NCBI RefSeq assembly: GCF_024713975.1
Contig: NC_091093.1
Location: forward strand, 30,797,001 to 30,861,000
Direction of reading: 5' to 3'
Origin: Paralichthys olivaceus
Taxonomy: Eukaryota; Chordata; Actinopteri; Pleuronectiformes; Paralichthyidae
DNA: 64,000 nt
Both the position numbers and the translations under genes were made by a program. Below, in pieces: positions 10,698-22,100 of the stretch. A model generated the notes under the pieces. That model was not told where the DNA came from. It saw only the letters and a list, made by a program, of their open reading frames with translations, and did not search any database. The first letter of the stretch is position 1. Each line of letters begins with the position of its first letter.

Positions 10698-10772
10698 CAG
10701 TTCTTTATGTAAATGTAGAGAAAATAATATTATTCACTGAGTCAAATCTTCCCATTGAAAGTACAGCCGTCA

Positions 10773-10778
10773 AATAAA
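10773..10778 (+). terminator. Candidate poly(A) signal of GCAP gene 1
   Basis: AATAAA about 745 bp after the stop codon, with GT-rich sequence following. Other weaker signals exist nearby. Confidence 0.4.
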
Positions 10779-10984
10779 TGTGGTGGAATATCTCACTCTG
10801 AGATGTAGTACAAATACCTGAGTACACGTACGTAACCCCTGGTGATGATCGAACAAACTGAGGAAATGATATTTTTATTATCTGAAGAAAAGAAAAATGC
10901 TGTATTTGTTTTAAATTCTGTTTATTTGTCTTATTAAACTGATTTTTGTATAAACTTCATTTTGCGTCGTCTTCTTTGGCTTTG

Positions 10985-10998
10985 CCACTAGGAGGCGC
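10985..10998 (+). promoter_or_regulatory. CTCF-core-like site
   Basis: CCACTAGGAGGCGC matches the CTCF core at 13 of 14 positions. It lies between the two GCAP genes. Confidence 0.3.
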
Positions 10999-11515
10999 CT
11001 GAATCACATCCTGCACTGATCTTCAGAAGTAATCCCCAGATTATTATTCTAAAGTAGGAAACACTGTTCACACATAATAATCCCAATAATCCAGTAATAC
11101 AACGTGAGTCATGTAGGTTATAGGTTCATATTGGAGGCGGTGGAGCCAGGTGACATTTTATGAACAAAGAGATTTAAGTAATAAATGTATTCTTATATTT
11201 TGCTAATCAAGTTTTTGTTTCTCAGAAATTCACGACTCTAATCTCTGAAATTCATTTTCTTGATCAAGCGTCCAGTATTTGTTTGATTTGAGAGGAGATT
11301 GATGGATAACTCTGGGAGCTGATCGTCAGAGGTGAAGACGACGTGGTCCCTGAAACAAATGTTCAAGATAATTCTGCAAATGACAGAGAGACGGCTGAAG
11401 ACAGAGGTTTAGAAACAACATCCTGTCTGAGGAACCTCAGCAGTCATGAGCTCCCTTTGAATCAAAGCGTGAAACCTACTTTTATTGCTCCGCATGCCCA
11501 CATTTCACCCGATGT

Positions 11516-11529
11516 CCAGTAGATGGCAG
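11516..11529 (+). promoter_or_regulatory. CTCF-core site between GCAP genes
   Basis: CCAGTAGATGGCAG fits the degenerate CTCF core CCASYAGRKGGCRS at all 14 positions. It is in the same orientation as the other similar sites in this window. Confidence 0.4.
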
Positions 11530-11987
11530 TGATGCACCTTGACTTTAGTTCCAAGCACCAATAAACCAAACAAAAGAGAAAAAGAAGTATTTTACCTTCT
11601 TCTAGTTTTAGTTATTGTAATGGTCGTACGGACATTTGTTGTTTTAATTCTTTGATTTGTTGTGTTGTGTCTGTTTTTACTTGTTTGTATGTCTTTGGTT
11701 CTTGTGTGTTGTTTTTATATCGTGTCTTGAGGAGTGTTTTGTAAATAAAGATATTACTATCATCATCATATGAAGTATAAGTACTTACTTTTACTCTAGA
11801 AGAAAAGTCGATGTGTTACTTGTGTACATTTTGGTCTGATGATCCTCCAGCACTGTGTAGTGAAGCTTTAACTTTTACAACCGCAGCTGGTTTAGACACA
11901 TCACTTGTCGTCATGTAGAATAAAAGATGTCACCATCGTCATCATTGTTATTGTTAGTGTGTAGAAGGCCCTGACTGACTGTGACGG

Positions 11988-12052
11988 CCCTGCAGCCGCC
12001 CTGCAGCAGCCATGCAGCCCTGCAGCAGCCCTGCAGCCCTGCAGCCGGCCGG
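11988..12052. repeat. CCCTGCAG-type short tandem repeat
   Basis: Seven or so copies of CCTGCAG with CAGC spacers, upstream of GCAP gene 2. A possible untranslated exon with donor GCG/GTGAGT near 12259 follows, but support is weak. Confidence 0.7.
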
Positions 12053-12514
12053 TGAGGCTCGGTGAGGTGAGCTCAGACGAGACCTCAGGGGATCAACAGA
12101 TTTTTCCAGACCACGCTCAGGCTGGATTTTGACGTCATCTTGTTTTAATCTGGTTGAGAGCTCTGTGGCCTTTTCTCTGGATTGAGGGACTCCACTCGTC
12201 TTTGCTGCCAAAGAGTCGACGGATCTGTTGCTTTCGTGTAAATTCATCAGAGCTCAGCGGTGAGTGATTCTGTCTTTTTCCTGTAGAGCAACACAGAGTT
12301 GCTTGGTCTGGCTTCAGAGTGAAAAGGTGAATTTGACTCGACGGATTTGCAGCAGATCATTTAAAAGTCAATTGGATTTGTGCACAGGTTGCCTGGAAAT
12401 AGCCGACGCAGGGTCTGTATGAGTGGACGGCCGCTGCACAGGGATGAGGACGCTCGGCAGCTTCAGTGCGGCTTCAGCAACGTAATGTTGGCGCTTCTTT
12501 TTATTTGAAACAAC

Positions 12515-13524
12515 ATGGGCCAAGCACAGGGTGGCGCAGATAAGGAAGTGACTCTGCAAAACATTCAGGAACTCTACCGCAAGTTCGCCAGCGAGTGTCC
12601 GAGTGGAAATCTGCACTTACACGAATTCAAGAAGATCTTTGGCATCAACCGACCGACCACAGAAGAAGAATCAGCGTACATGGAAAATGTGTTTCGATCC
12701 TTCGACACAAACAAGGTGATGTAACAGCGACATAAAGCAAAGAGACGACAGGAAACTGAAGGGACGTTTATTTCAGTCAAATGTATTTTGTGTTTGTCTG
12801 GATATTATTTGGCTGATGTGTCTGACCTCTGGTTTTCCCGCAGGACGGTAATATCGACTTCATGGAGTTCGTGGCCGCCGTGCATCTTGTTCTTCGTGGA
12901 AAACTTGAGGACAAACTGAAATGGTCTTTCAAAGTTTATGACAGAGATGGAAATGGCTGCCTGGACCGACAGGAAGTGAGACACATCGTCAGAGTGAGTG
13001 CACGCTCCCATTACATTTTACTGGACCCTCACCTTTAGAAGAATGAGAGGTCGTTTGACTTCATGTTTGTGTTTTTCCGTTGCACTTTTAAAAACTCATG
13101 TGTTGATGGTGAATCAGAAACAGTCTGCGTTTTTACGCCTCGTTGAGTTTGTTTCTATGTTTCCAGACACTTAAAGCTTGTTTCTTCCGTTCAGATCATC
13201 AACAAGATAAAGAGACACAACGACCCGGAGGTCACAGAGAACATCGACGACATCTGCAACAGAATATTTGACCTGGTGGACAAGAATAAAGACAGTAAGT
13301 TACAAACACAACCTGCGGCTCGATTCAGTCAAAAGATGAGTTTGATTCTGAGCTGGATCTGGTTCCACGTTATAAATCTGTCACTTTGCGTTTCCTTCTG
13401 TCCAGGTCAGATTTCTTTGGAGGAATTTATCGAGGGAGCTGAAAGGGACCCGTGGGTGATGGATCAGCTCAAACTGGACATCGGGCCCAGTGATTGGTTC
13501 ATTGAGCAGCAGACAAAACCCTGA
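12515..13524 (+). CDS. Guanylate cyclase-activating protein (GCAP/GUCA1 family), gene 2
   Basis: Tandem neighbour and paralogue of GCAP gene 1, with the same four-exon layout: 12515-12715, 12844-12993, 13195-13294 and 13406-13524 (phases 0, 0, 1), 189 aa. The N-terminus MGQ gives a myristoylation signal. CPSG at 28-31 marks the inactive first EF-hand. Canonical loops are at 64-75 ([12 protein letters not shown]), 100-111 ([12 protein letters not shown]) and 146-157 (DKNKDSQISLEE). The second exon is exactly 150 bp in both genes. The C-terminus [10 protein letters not shown]...DWFIEQQ is again GCAP2-like. Expected role: Ca2+-dependent control of retinal guanylate cyclase. It belongs to the teleost-expanded GCAPs; the exact orthologue is unresolved. 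Confidence 0.93.
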
Positions 13525-14510
13525 GGACTGGACACAAAGGGGTCGGGCTGGGGGGGGGACACCCCGTCAGACACGGCCCTGTTGGCCTCCCGTGATGAGC
13601 TCTCACCTCGTTTACACAGAAATGTTCTTTCCACTCAAGAGAGTCGAGAGGTTCAGAGACTCAGGATAATCTCATCCACCGCTGGATGTTTCTTTTCTTT
13701 AAGATTGTCGGTCGTCATCTTCACATCGAGACTCGAGACAACCAGAGGTTTTTAAAGGAGCTGAAGCTACAAAACAAGCCTGTGTGTTGTTTCAGTTCGT
13801 TTGTGTGAACAACACATTTCCCTCTCTGTTGTTCTAGGACCTGGTGTTTTGCTAAAGTTCGTTGTGCTAATTTTTCCCTGTGAGCTAAGTTGATTTCTAA
13901 CGTGAAGTGGAACACAGAAAAACAAACTGTTATTCAGCTCTGCACATGGAGACCACAGGAGCTTTTACCACATGGACTGAGGATGACTGACTACTCTGAG
14001 CCTTTAAGACTCTTTACTGAGCAGTATGATGAACTTTGGCTCCACAGTGAGACGATCTCACAGACACTTACACGAGTGAATTTCTCTGAAGTTTCTCCTG
14101 CACCTCCCTCGGGAGAAAGACACGAGATGAATCCAGAACAGATCATCCTGACGACTTCTTCGGCTCATTCTAAAAGTTTGATTTGGACTTGAATTTGAAA
14201 ACTGAGAATGGGTTCAGATATTTTGTGAAAGTTCAGACAAATAAGGATGAGTGGAGTGAATACATTTCATTCTGGGACAGGAAGGACATTTCTCAGGAGT
14301 GCATGAGACAATTGTCCAAATGTTTAATTCATCCATGAAAAGACACAGAAGACATTTTGAATCGTCCTTTCCTCTGGGTGGGTGGTTGTGGTGGTTGGAG
14401 GGGGCGGGTCCATGAAGCCAATTTATATCATGTCGTTAGGCAAAGAGCCTTAAAGGCTAAGACACAGTAAATCCATACAGAAGGTCCCACAGGGGCTCGA
14501 CCAGGGAACA

Positions 14511-14542
14511 GTGCATGTGCATGTGCATGTGCATGTGCATGT
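14511..14542. repeat. (GCATGT)n hexanucleotide repeat
   Basis: Five to six perfect units. Confidence 0.9.
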
Positions 14543-14609
14543 GAGGCCACTGAGCCTCAGTCAGTGTCAACAAAACCAACTGGACCCATTTGATGTATTT
14601 ATATTTCAA

Positions 14610-14615
14610 AATAAA
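14610..14615 (+). terminator. Candidate poly(A) signal of GCAP gene 2
   Basis: AATAAA about 1.1 kb after the stop codon. No nearer AATAAA was seen in the intervening sequence. Confidence 0.35.
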
Positions 14616-14718
14616 ACATATGACACGAAAAATATTTAATGATTTACTTTTTCCTGCTTCAAAAAGCAAAAATTCAACCAGCCAGCTGGATTAATACTGT
14701 AGGACCCATCCACTGTCC

Positions 14719-14830
14719 AGGGGCCCCAGACCCCAGACCACCAGAGGCCCCAGACCCCCAGACCACCAGACCCCAGACCACCAGAGGCCCCAGACCACCA
14801 GAGGCACCAGACCCCAGACCACCAGGGGCC
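14719..14830. repeat. GC-rich minisatellite, 10-24 bp units
   Basis: Head-to-tail copies of CCCCAGACCACCAGAGG and CCCCAGA variants. Confidence 0.9.
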
Positions 14831-15162
14831 CTAGTTCTCTGTGCATTAGGTTATTTGCTGTGCTGTGCCACAAAGCTTGAATATCAATGACATTTTATTA
14901 ATGAGGTAAAAATATAAAAATAAGAACTTGATATTAAACAAACGATGTAAACATTCACCACTCTGAATAAATATGTTTCGTGAAATGAATGCAATTTATT
15001 TTGATTGTGTGCAAACGTGGGGCTAATACTAGTGTGTGTGTGTGTGTGAGTGTGTGTGTGACATGCATTAAATATCAAGGATACTTCACACACACATCAT
15101 TGAATATATTCTGAGAATTGTTCTTGTTCTTGTTCTCATTCATACATTCTTCAAAAACACTT

Positions 15163-15300
15163 AAAGGTCCAGGGTGTAAGATTCAGGTCTATTAATGTAG
15201 AATAATCCTCATGATGTTTTCAATAGTTCATTTCATCTAAATTGCATGAATTATAATTTGCTTTACCCCAGAAAAGACCCTTTATATTAAAACACTTTAT
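15163..15300 (+). mobile_element. 5' part of a common teleost dispersed repeat
   Basis: AAAGGTCCAGGGTGTAAGAT, then CCTCATGATGTTTTCAATAG, TTTCATCTAAATTGCATGAA and a run into CTTTATATTTAAACACTTTA reproduce, in order, the start of a very common fish interspersed repeat as I recall it. Its natural CTTTATATTTAAATACTTT segment runs straight into the large array that follows. Confidence 0.6.
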
Positions 15301-16727
15301 ATTTAAACACTTTATATTTAAACACTTTAAATTTAAACACTTTATATTCAAAGACTTTAATTTAAACACTTTATATTAAACCCTTTATATTAAACCCTTT
15401 ATATTAAACACTTTATATTTAGACACTTTATATTAAACCCTTTATATTAAACACTTTATATTAAACACTTTATATTAAACACTTTATATTAAAGACTTTA
15501 ATTTAAACACTTTATATTAAACACTTTATATTAAACACTTTATATTTAAACACTTTATATTAAACACTTTATATTTAAACACTTTATATTAAACACTTTA
15601 TATTAAAGACTTTATATTAAAGACTTTATATTAAAGACTTTAATTTAAACACTTTATATTAAACCCTTTATATTAAACCCTTTATATTAAACACTTTAAT
15701 TTAAACACTTTATATTAAAGACTTAATATTAAACACTTTATATTAAACACTTTATATTTAAACACTTTATATTAAACACTTTATATTAAAACACTTTATA
15801 TTTAAACCCTTTATATTAAACCCTTTATATTAAACACTTTAATTTAAACACTTTATATTAAACACTTTATATTTAAACACTTTATATTAAACACTTTATA
15901 TTTAAACACTTTATATTTAAACACTTTATATTAAAGACTTTATATTTAAACACTTTATATTAAACACTTTATATTAAACACTTTATATTAAACCCTTTAT
16001 ATTAAAGACTTTATATTAAACACTTTATATTAAACACTTTATATTTAAACACTTTATATTAAACACTTTATATTAAAACACTTTATATTTAAACACTTTA
16101 TATTAAAGACTTTATATTTAAACACTTTATATTAAACACTTTATATTAAACACTTTATATTAAACCCTTTATATTAAACACTTTATATTAAACACTTTAT
16201 ATTAAACCCTTTATATTAAACCCTTTATATTAAACACTTTAATTTAAACACTTTATATCAAACACTTTAATTTAAACACTTTATATTAAACCCTTTACAT
16301 TAAACACTATGCATTTAAACAATATATATTTAAACACTTTATATTAAACCCTTTATGTTTAAACACTTTATATTAAACACTTTAATTTAAACCCTTTATA
16401 TTAAACCCTTTATATTAAAGACTTTATATTAAACACTTTATATTAAACACTTTAATTTAAACCCTTTATATCAAACCCTTTAATTTAAACACTTTATATT
16501 AAACACTTTATATTAAACACTTTATATTAAACCCTTTATGTTTAAACACTTTATATTAAACACTTTAATTTAAACCCTTTATATTAAACCCTTTATATTA
16601 AAGACTTTATATTAAACACTTTATATTAAAGACTTTAATTTAAACACTTTATATCAAACCCTTTATATCAAACCCTTTAATTTAAACCCTTTATATTAAA
16701 CACTTTAATTTAAACCCTTTATATTAA
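15281..16727. repeat. 1.45 kb AT-rich satellite, 13-15 bp unit
   Basis: About 100 copies of AACACTTTATATTA and close variants (AACCCTTTATATTA, AAGACTTTATATTA, AACACTTTAATTTA). The array ends abruptly about 230 bp before the golgb1 promoter NRF1 site. Variants are interspersed in blocks, suggesting repeated local duplication. Confidence 0.95.
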
Positions 16728-16956
16728 CGTGGCCCTCAGGGGCCCACACATCACGCGGGAGGCTGGTCCAGCAGAACGGAAGTGACCTGCAGGTGACTTC
16801 CTGCTCTCGTCAGCAGAATCACGTGATGAATAAAAACACAACTTCACGTAAACAAACCTCTAACGTGTCTTTTCGTATTCACGAACTCTTCTCGTGTGAA
16901 TTCGTAACTCACGATCATTCCGCTCAGACTCGCCTTCCTGCGGGACGTGACAGTTG

Positions 16957-16968
16957 TGCGCATGCGCA
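16957..16968 (+). promoter_or_regulatory. golgb1: Perfect NRF1 site in golgb1 promoter
   Basis: TGCGCATGCGCA is the full palindromic NRF1 consensus. It lies in a CpG-rich segment (about 16.9-17.4 kb) typical of a housekeeping promoter without TATA. An E-box CACGTG follows at 17054-17059. Confidence 0.7.
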
Positions 16969-16974
16969 GTGCTG

Positions 16975-17091
16975 GTGAGCGATGCTCGTCCCGGTCGCGC
17001 TTTCATCGCTTTGTGGAGTAAAATGTGAAGGAACGCGCTTCTGTGGACGGAGCCACGTGTCGGCTGGATTCTCCCCGAAGCTGTGAATCCG
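16975..17091 (+). other. golgb1: golgb1 untranslated exon 1 (predicted)
   Basis: CpG-rich segment downstream of the NRF1 site ending at a possible donor (CCG/GTAAAT, 17091/17092). The start codon lies in the next exon at 19130, so a non-coding first exon is required. The 5' end is a guess. Confidence 0.4.
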
Positions 17092-17539
17092 GTAAATGTT
17101 TCAAAATGTCCGCTGAAGCTCGACGAGCGGGTCGTCGAGGAGGAGACGCAGCTCGCTGCTAGCCACGTTAGCATGTAGCCACACAGCTGTCGAGCCGGAG
17201 TTAGCAGCTAGCTGGGTTAACGTTAGCTGTGGTTTGTTGAAGTCACCGGGCTGACTGTGGACGTCCTGTCCCCCGGGGCCGGGGGCCTCCTGCCCCGGGG
17301 GCCAGGTGTGAGGCCTCTGCCGCCACGGTTAGCAGCGCAGGTGTGTAAGCTAGCACAACGTAGCTAATGTTGAATCATGGGCTGAGCTGGAACTACTTGC
17401 AGTGACTCCGGACTTTGAGCGGAGAGGTTTGTTCTCTGTCTGTGAGGGAAACTGAGACACGAGCTTTTAACAGAATCTGCTGGTCTGTGTCCTCAGTGGG
17501 ACGACATGTCCCCTGAGCTGCTTTACTGATGGAGAGAGA

Positions 17540-17640
17540 GAGAGAGATGGATGGATAGAGGGATATGTATTGACCCTGAGGGAAGTGTAGGCCTCCAGTA
17601 AAACACAGTGCATCACACCAGAAGAATAAAGAAGATTAAA
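17540..17640 (+). mobile_element. LINE-like 3' tail remnant
   Basis: A GA/GGAT repeat runs into TGTATTGACCCTGAGGGAAG and AGTAAAACACAGTGCATCAC. It resembles the 3' tails of fish LINEs that end in short tandem repeats and a 'TTATTGATCCC..GAGGGAAATT' segment. Family and orientation are uncertain. Confidence 0.35.
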
Positions 17641-17798
17641 TTCTCTGCAGTGAGAGGAAAGTCTCCGGAGCTTCTTCAGACCTGAAGTCATGTGCAGGTG
17701 CAGATATGTGGACATCTGACAGACGAGATGTAAATAAAGACACGTGATCTCTGCAGCTTAACTCAACCACTCACCTGGACCCTCTGGAGACTCTCCTG

Positions 17799-17799
<1 letters not shown>

Positions 17800-17833
<34 letters not shown>

Positions 17834-17901
17834 TGGACTTCATGCCTGAAGAAACTTCAGTGGAGTCTTGTCCATATTTCTTAAACGTGTCCTGTGTGAG
17901 A

Positions 17902-17957
<56 letters not shown>
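17800..17957. repeat. Paired (GT)n and (CA)n tracts
   Basis: A GT tract (about 17801-17831) and a CA tract (about 17905-17957) about 73 bp apart could form a large stem-loop. Confidence 0.85.
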
Positions 17958-17960
<3 letters not shown>

Positions 17961-19129
17961 TCCTTCATCCTGTATCTTAGAACACACACATTGTGCAGCT
18001 GGAGTACGGCTCCACCTTTTATTTACACCCGGTGAGAAGACGGCCTGAACCCTGTAAACTCTAAACTGGTCTTCAAAGTACTCTGCTGCTGCTGCTACTA
18101 CTCAGTACGCGATAATGTGAGTTCATGACTTGCTAATTAATAAAGTTAACAACGATTGATGATTCCTGAAATACTCCAGATTTCTCCGCAGCTTTCAGGA
18201 CACTGGTGTCTACTGTGGAATCGAGCGTGACAGAAGCAGTTCGACCTGATTTTTCTGCTGCGTCCCGTGGTGTGTTCTGCAGAGTGAAGGATTCAGGCTG
18301 ACACCCTGTCATTGTACATTGTGTTGTACAGGTTGTGGCCTGGTCATGGTCTTCTGGCTGCTCCCAGCACAGGAGCCACACCCGGCAGGCTGGTGTTCAA
18401 CAAGGTTGTGTCTTAGCGTGGCTGAAACTGTAACCTGTGGTAAAGTAAACACTGGTTCATGATTAGCTTTGACTCTCGGAGTCACCTGACTGACTTGGCC
18501 TGTTTTCTGAGGAAGCCAGATGAGCTGACCTGAAAGCCTGCATTCCTCAGAGTATTATCTGCCCGGGCGTTCGTAAATATTTCAGTGGAGGAGCGGAGCC
18601 TCGTCCGACTACAACTGCAGGAGGTTCTGTCTGTCTGGTGCGTTGCTGTGGACGCAAGTCCTCTGTCAAATTTATTGGATGAGCGGCTTTAGACAGACTA
18701 CCGACGGACACATGCTCTTTGGAGGCTCAGCCACAGTTGAGAGTTTTAATGTTTCTGATGTTAAATCTTTTATTTTAAAGAATAAACAATGAGATGAACG
18801 TACATGTGCATTTATTTATATCGTACATAAGAAAATTATGTTTATTTTATATAATTCTGTTATTTGTATTTTCTTTTTATATTTAATTATAATTAAGTTT
18901 ATGGTTACATTGTAAAATTACATCTGTTTAGGATTTGATAATAATCTTAGCAACCATTGAGAATTCTTCCCCAAAAATATATTTATCACCAATATTATCA
19001 GTAATGGCTTCAACCCCAAAAAATCAGTTGTGCTCAGACTGCACACCAACAGTTCGTGACATTTGTAGATTGTTAATAAAGTATTTACTCTGTGTGTGTG
19101 TGTGTGTGTTGTAGGTCTCAACTGAAACC

Positions 19130-22100
19130 ATGCTGAAGTGGCTGTCCGGTGAAGAGGGGGAGCCTGGGTCTGCAGTACGTTCACACACGTTTGTTTTTCA
19201 TGATTAAACAGTGGGATCGTAATCAGTGAAGAGATCTGAGCCTGTGACACTGTCGTCAACAGTCACTCATCAAACTGAAACATCTTTTCATTAGTGTAAC
19301 GCGTCATAAATGTCCATCACTACATTTAAAATTCAGTATCCATTATTAAAGACCTGCATCTCAGAGAGTTCTGGAAGCTTCAGTGGAGCAGTTTCATTTG
19401 TTCAGAAGAAAAACCAGTGACAGGTCTGCGTTGTGTGTCATGTCCTGATAAACTGGAATTAGTTGGAATGCTGAGCACAGGACTTTGACTCAGACAGTCA
19501 CAGCTCACACTTCCTGTGAGGGGGAATCCAGCTGAAACCCTCTCGGCCTGTTTACTCCGCAGCAGACGTCACTAATACGACCGCTGTCCGTAATCCGGAC
19601 ACATAACTGATGGGAACTGTCACATTTTGACACAGTGCTTTTTATTTTTATCGGCACAACTTTTGTTGCCTTGAATTGTTTGGCGTTAATTAGGCGACCC
19701 AGGAAACACACAGACAGATAGCATGTGTTGTTAATCACCTAACGCCACTGATCCAATCAAATCTGTGATTTCTGATGAGGTAAGTCAGCGCAGTTTTATT
19801 CATGAAGCACACTTCACACACAGGTAGGTTCAATGTGCTCGACAGTGACTTTTAAAACAACAGAGACAAAATCATGAATCCATTTAAAATAAGAAAGTTT
19901 AAAGATGATTTGTAAAACTTTTTCAGTTTGTCAAACAAACACACTCAGTATTTCACTTTGTATAACGTTACAGTCATTTACCGGCACGCTTGTTCCAACA
20001 CCAGCTGGGCTCATACATTTGTTGTATAGACAGAATGTGATTGTGTCACATCTCTCAAAATGAAACCTTTTGTGTGGTCACCATCTCGTCTGCGTCCTCA
20101 GGGCCCGGGCTCTCCCCACAGGGCCGCTGGCGGTGGAGAGCTTGCTGTAGAAGAAATGGCCGAGCGGCTGACCCAAACTGAGCAGCTGGTCACTCAGCTG
20201 AAGGAGTTGATCCGAGAAAAGGATGCAACGCTCTGCACCAAAGATGAGCAGCTCAAGGTGACGACAGTTTCCCCTCTGGAGCAAAATTCACTAAAAATTC
20301 ATCTCTTGACAAGTTGCAGTGATGATCTGATGGATTTTTTTGGTCTTTTTGTGCAGGACACATGTTATTTATGAACACATCTCTGATTACTTGTGTCAGA
20401 TAGGGACCATCTATGCTGTGTGGATATAATGAATCAGCATTTTACATTAAGTAAAGCCCCACGGCGGGAGCAATATTAATAATGATGGTATTACAGCAGC
20501 TGATGGGAGCTTTTCATGTCCTCTGTGACTCAGGTGGAGAAGGAGGCGTGTGATGCCAAACTGTCAAAGCTGCGTCTCCAGAACAAGGCCAAGGTGACGT
20601 CCCTCACGACCCAGCTGGAGGAGCTGAAGAAACAACAGGGAGGTCAGGTTACACCAACACACAGCAAGAAGGTACAGTCCCGCTCGTATGATTAGAAAGA
20701 TGGATGATAGTTTGATAGACCTGAGGAACATGTGAGGTTTATTATCCATGTGAATATGATCTGAAACTCATCACATAAACTGTTTTCAGACCTGCACTGA
20801 AATCTGGAACTTTACACGTAGAAGACGAAGACGTCAACTCGGAGAGACGAGGAGAATTTCTGGTGTTCGTGTCTGAAAACAGTTTATGTCTCAGATTTTA
20901 TTCTGACATAATTTAAATCCCAATTCTGACTTTAGATGAAATCTGCAGTGTGAAGTTAAAGTAGCGCTGTTCGATGACGTTGTTATGGATCATTTATGAA
21001 CAAACGATCTGGAGCGACAGGAGCAGTCCACGAGAGTCGTGTTTCTGTTTGTCCCACACGTGTCATTTGATATTTATGTGTAGGGATCATCAGAAGCAGG
21101 AGAGCAAGCCAGTCGGGGCAAGATTGTCTTACTGAAGAAGAAAGTTGAGGAACTAGAACAGCAACTTGCACAAAGAAACAATGAACTGGAAAACAAGGTA
21201 ACGCTTATTCATGCTTCACATTTATTCTGTTTTTAGTTTCCTTATTATATTTACTCTTCACATGACTCCAATCAATTTGATTTCACATTCAAAAAGATGA
21301 AAATCTTCTGGTTTTATTAGAAGTCTTTGAAATGGGCACAGATGCTTGGATCAGTGACTTTCAGTATCACAAACCATGAAGCTAATTGTGTTATAAATTA
21401 ATTTAATTAGATGTTTTCCTCCTGTTGTCATAGTTAGTTGAACGAGGAACGATGTGTCCAGAGGCAGTCAAGCGTTCAAATATCTCTCTCTTCTCTTCTG
21501 GACATCTCTTCATTCTTTTTAAACCAAAAACTTAAATTTACTCCAGCGGAAGGAGGTGGAGTCACAGCGGCAGCGAGGCGAGGAAATGGACACGATGCTG
21601 ACAGAGAAGGACCGGAAACTGGCGGAGAAGGAGGCGTACATCGTCCACCTGCAAACAGCATTGGCAGGAGATCAGCCCATCTCACCTGCACCGCAACAAA
21701 AGGTCACGTACCTAAAGAACATCATCTCGGAAACACTTGAGATTCATCCACACTCATACGACTTAGTTTTAAAACCAGATCAGAAGTAATCTCCACTTAC
21801 TGGACACCAGATGAATGAAAAAACATTGATCCACATTTAAAATTAAAACGTATAAATGTGGCCTAAGAAACAAGGAACAACAGTAGAAGCTACATTCCAG
21901 GTTTTCTGCTTTTTAAATTCAGTTCAGTGTATTTATATTTTTGGGCGTTCTCTTTAGGTCAAATGCAGTTGTTGATGCTCAGCTGTGCTTTAACTCCTGT
22001 AGGTGGAGGACGGCGGAGCAATGCAGGAGCTCCAGCTGCTGGTGCAGAGTCTGACCAGGAAGGTGGGAGAAGCAGAGGAGCGCTACAGTCTCCTGCAGGA

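Noticed and set aside
15281-16727. CRISPR-like regularity of the AACACTTTATATTA array
   Set aside because: No unique spacers; units are contiguous and the genome is a vertebrate, so it is a satellite.
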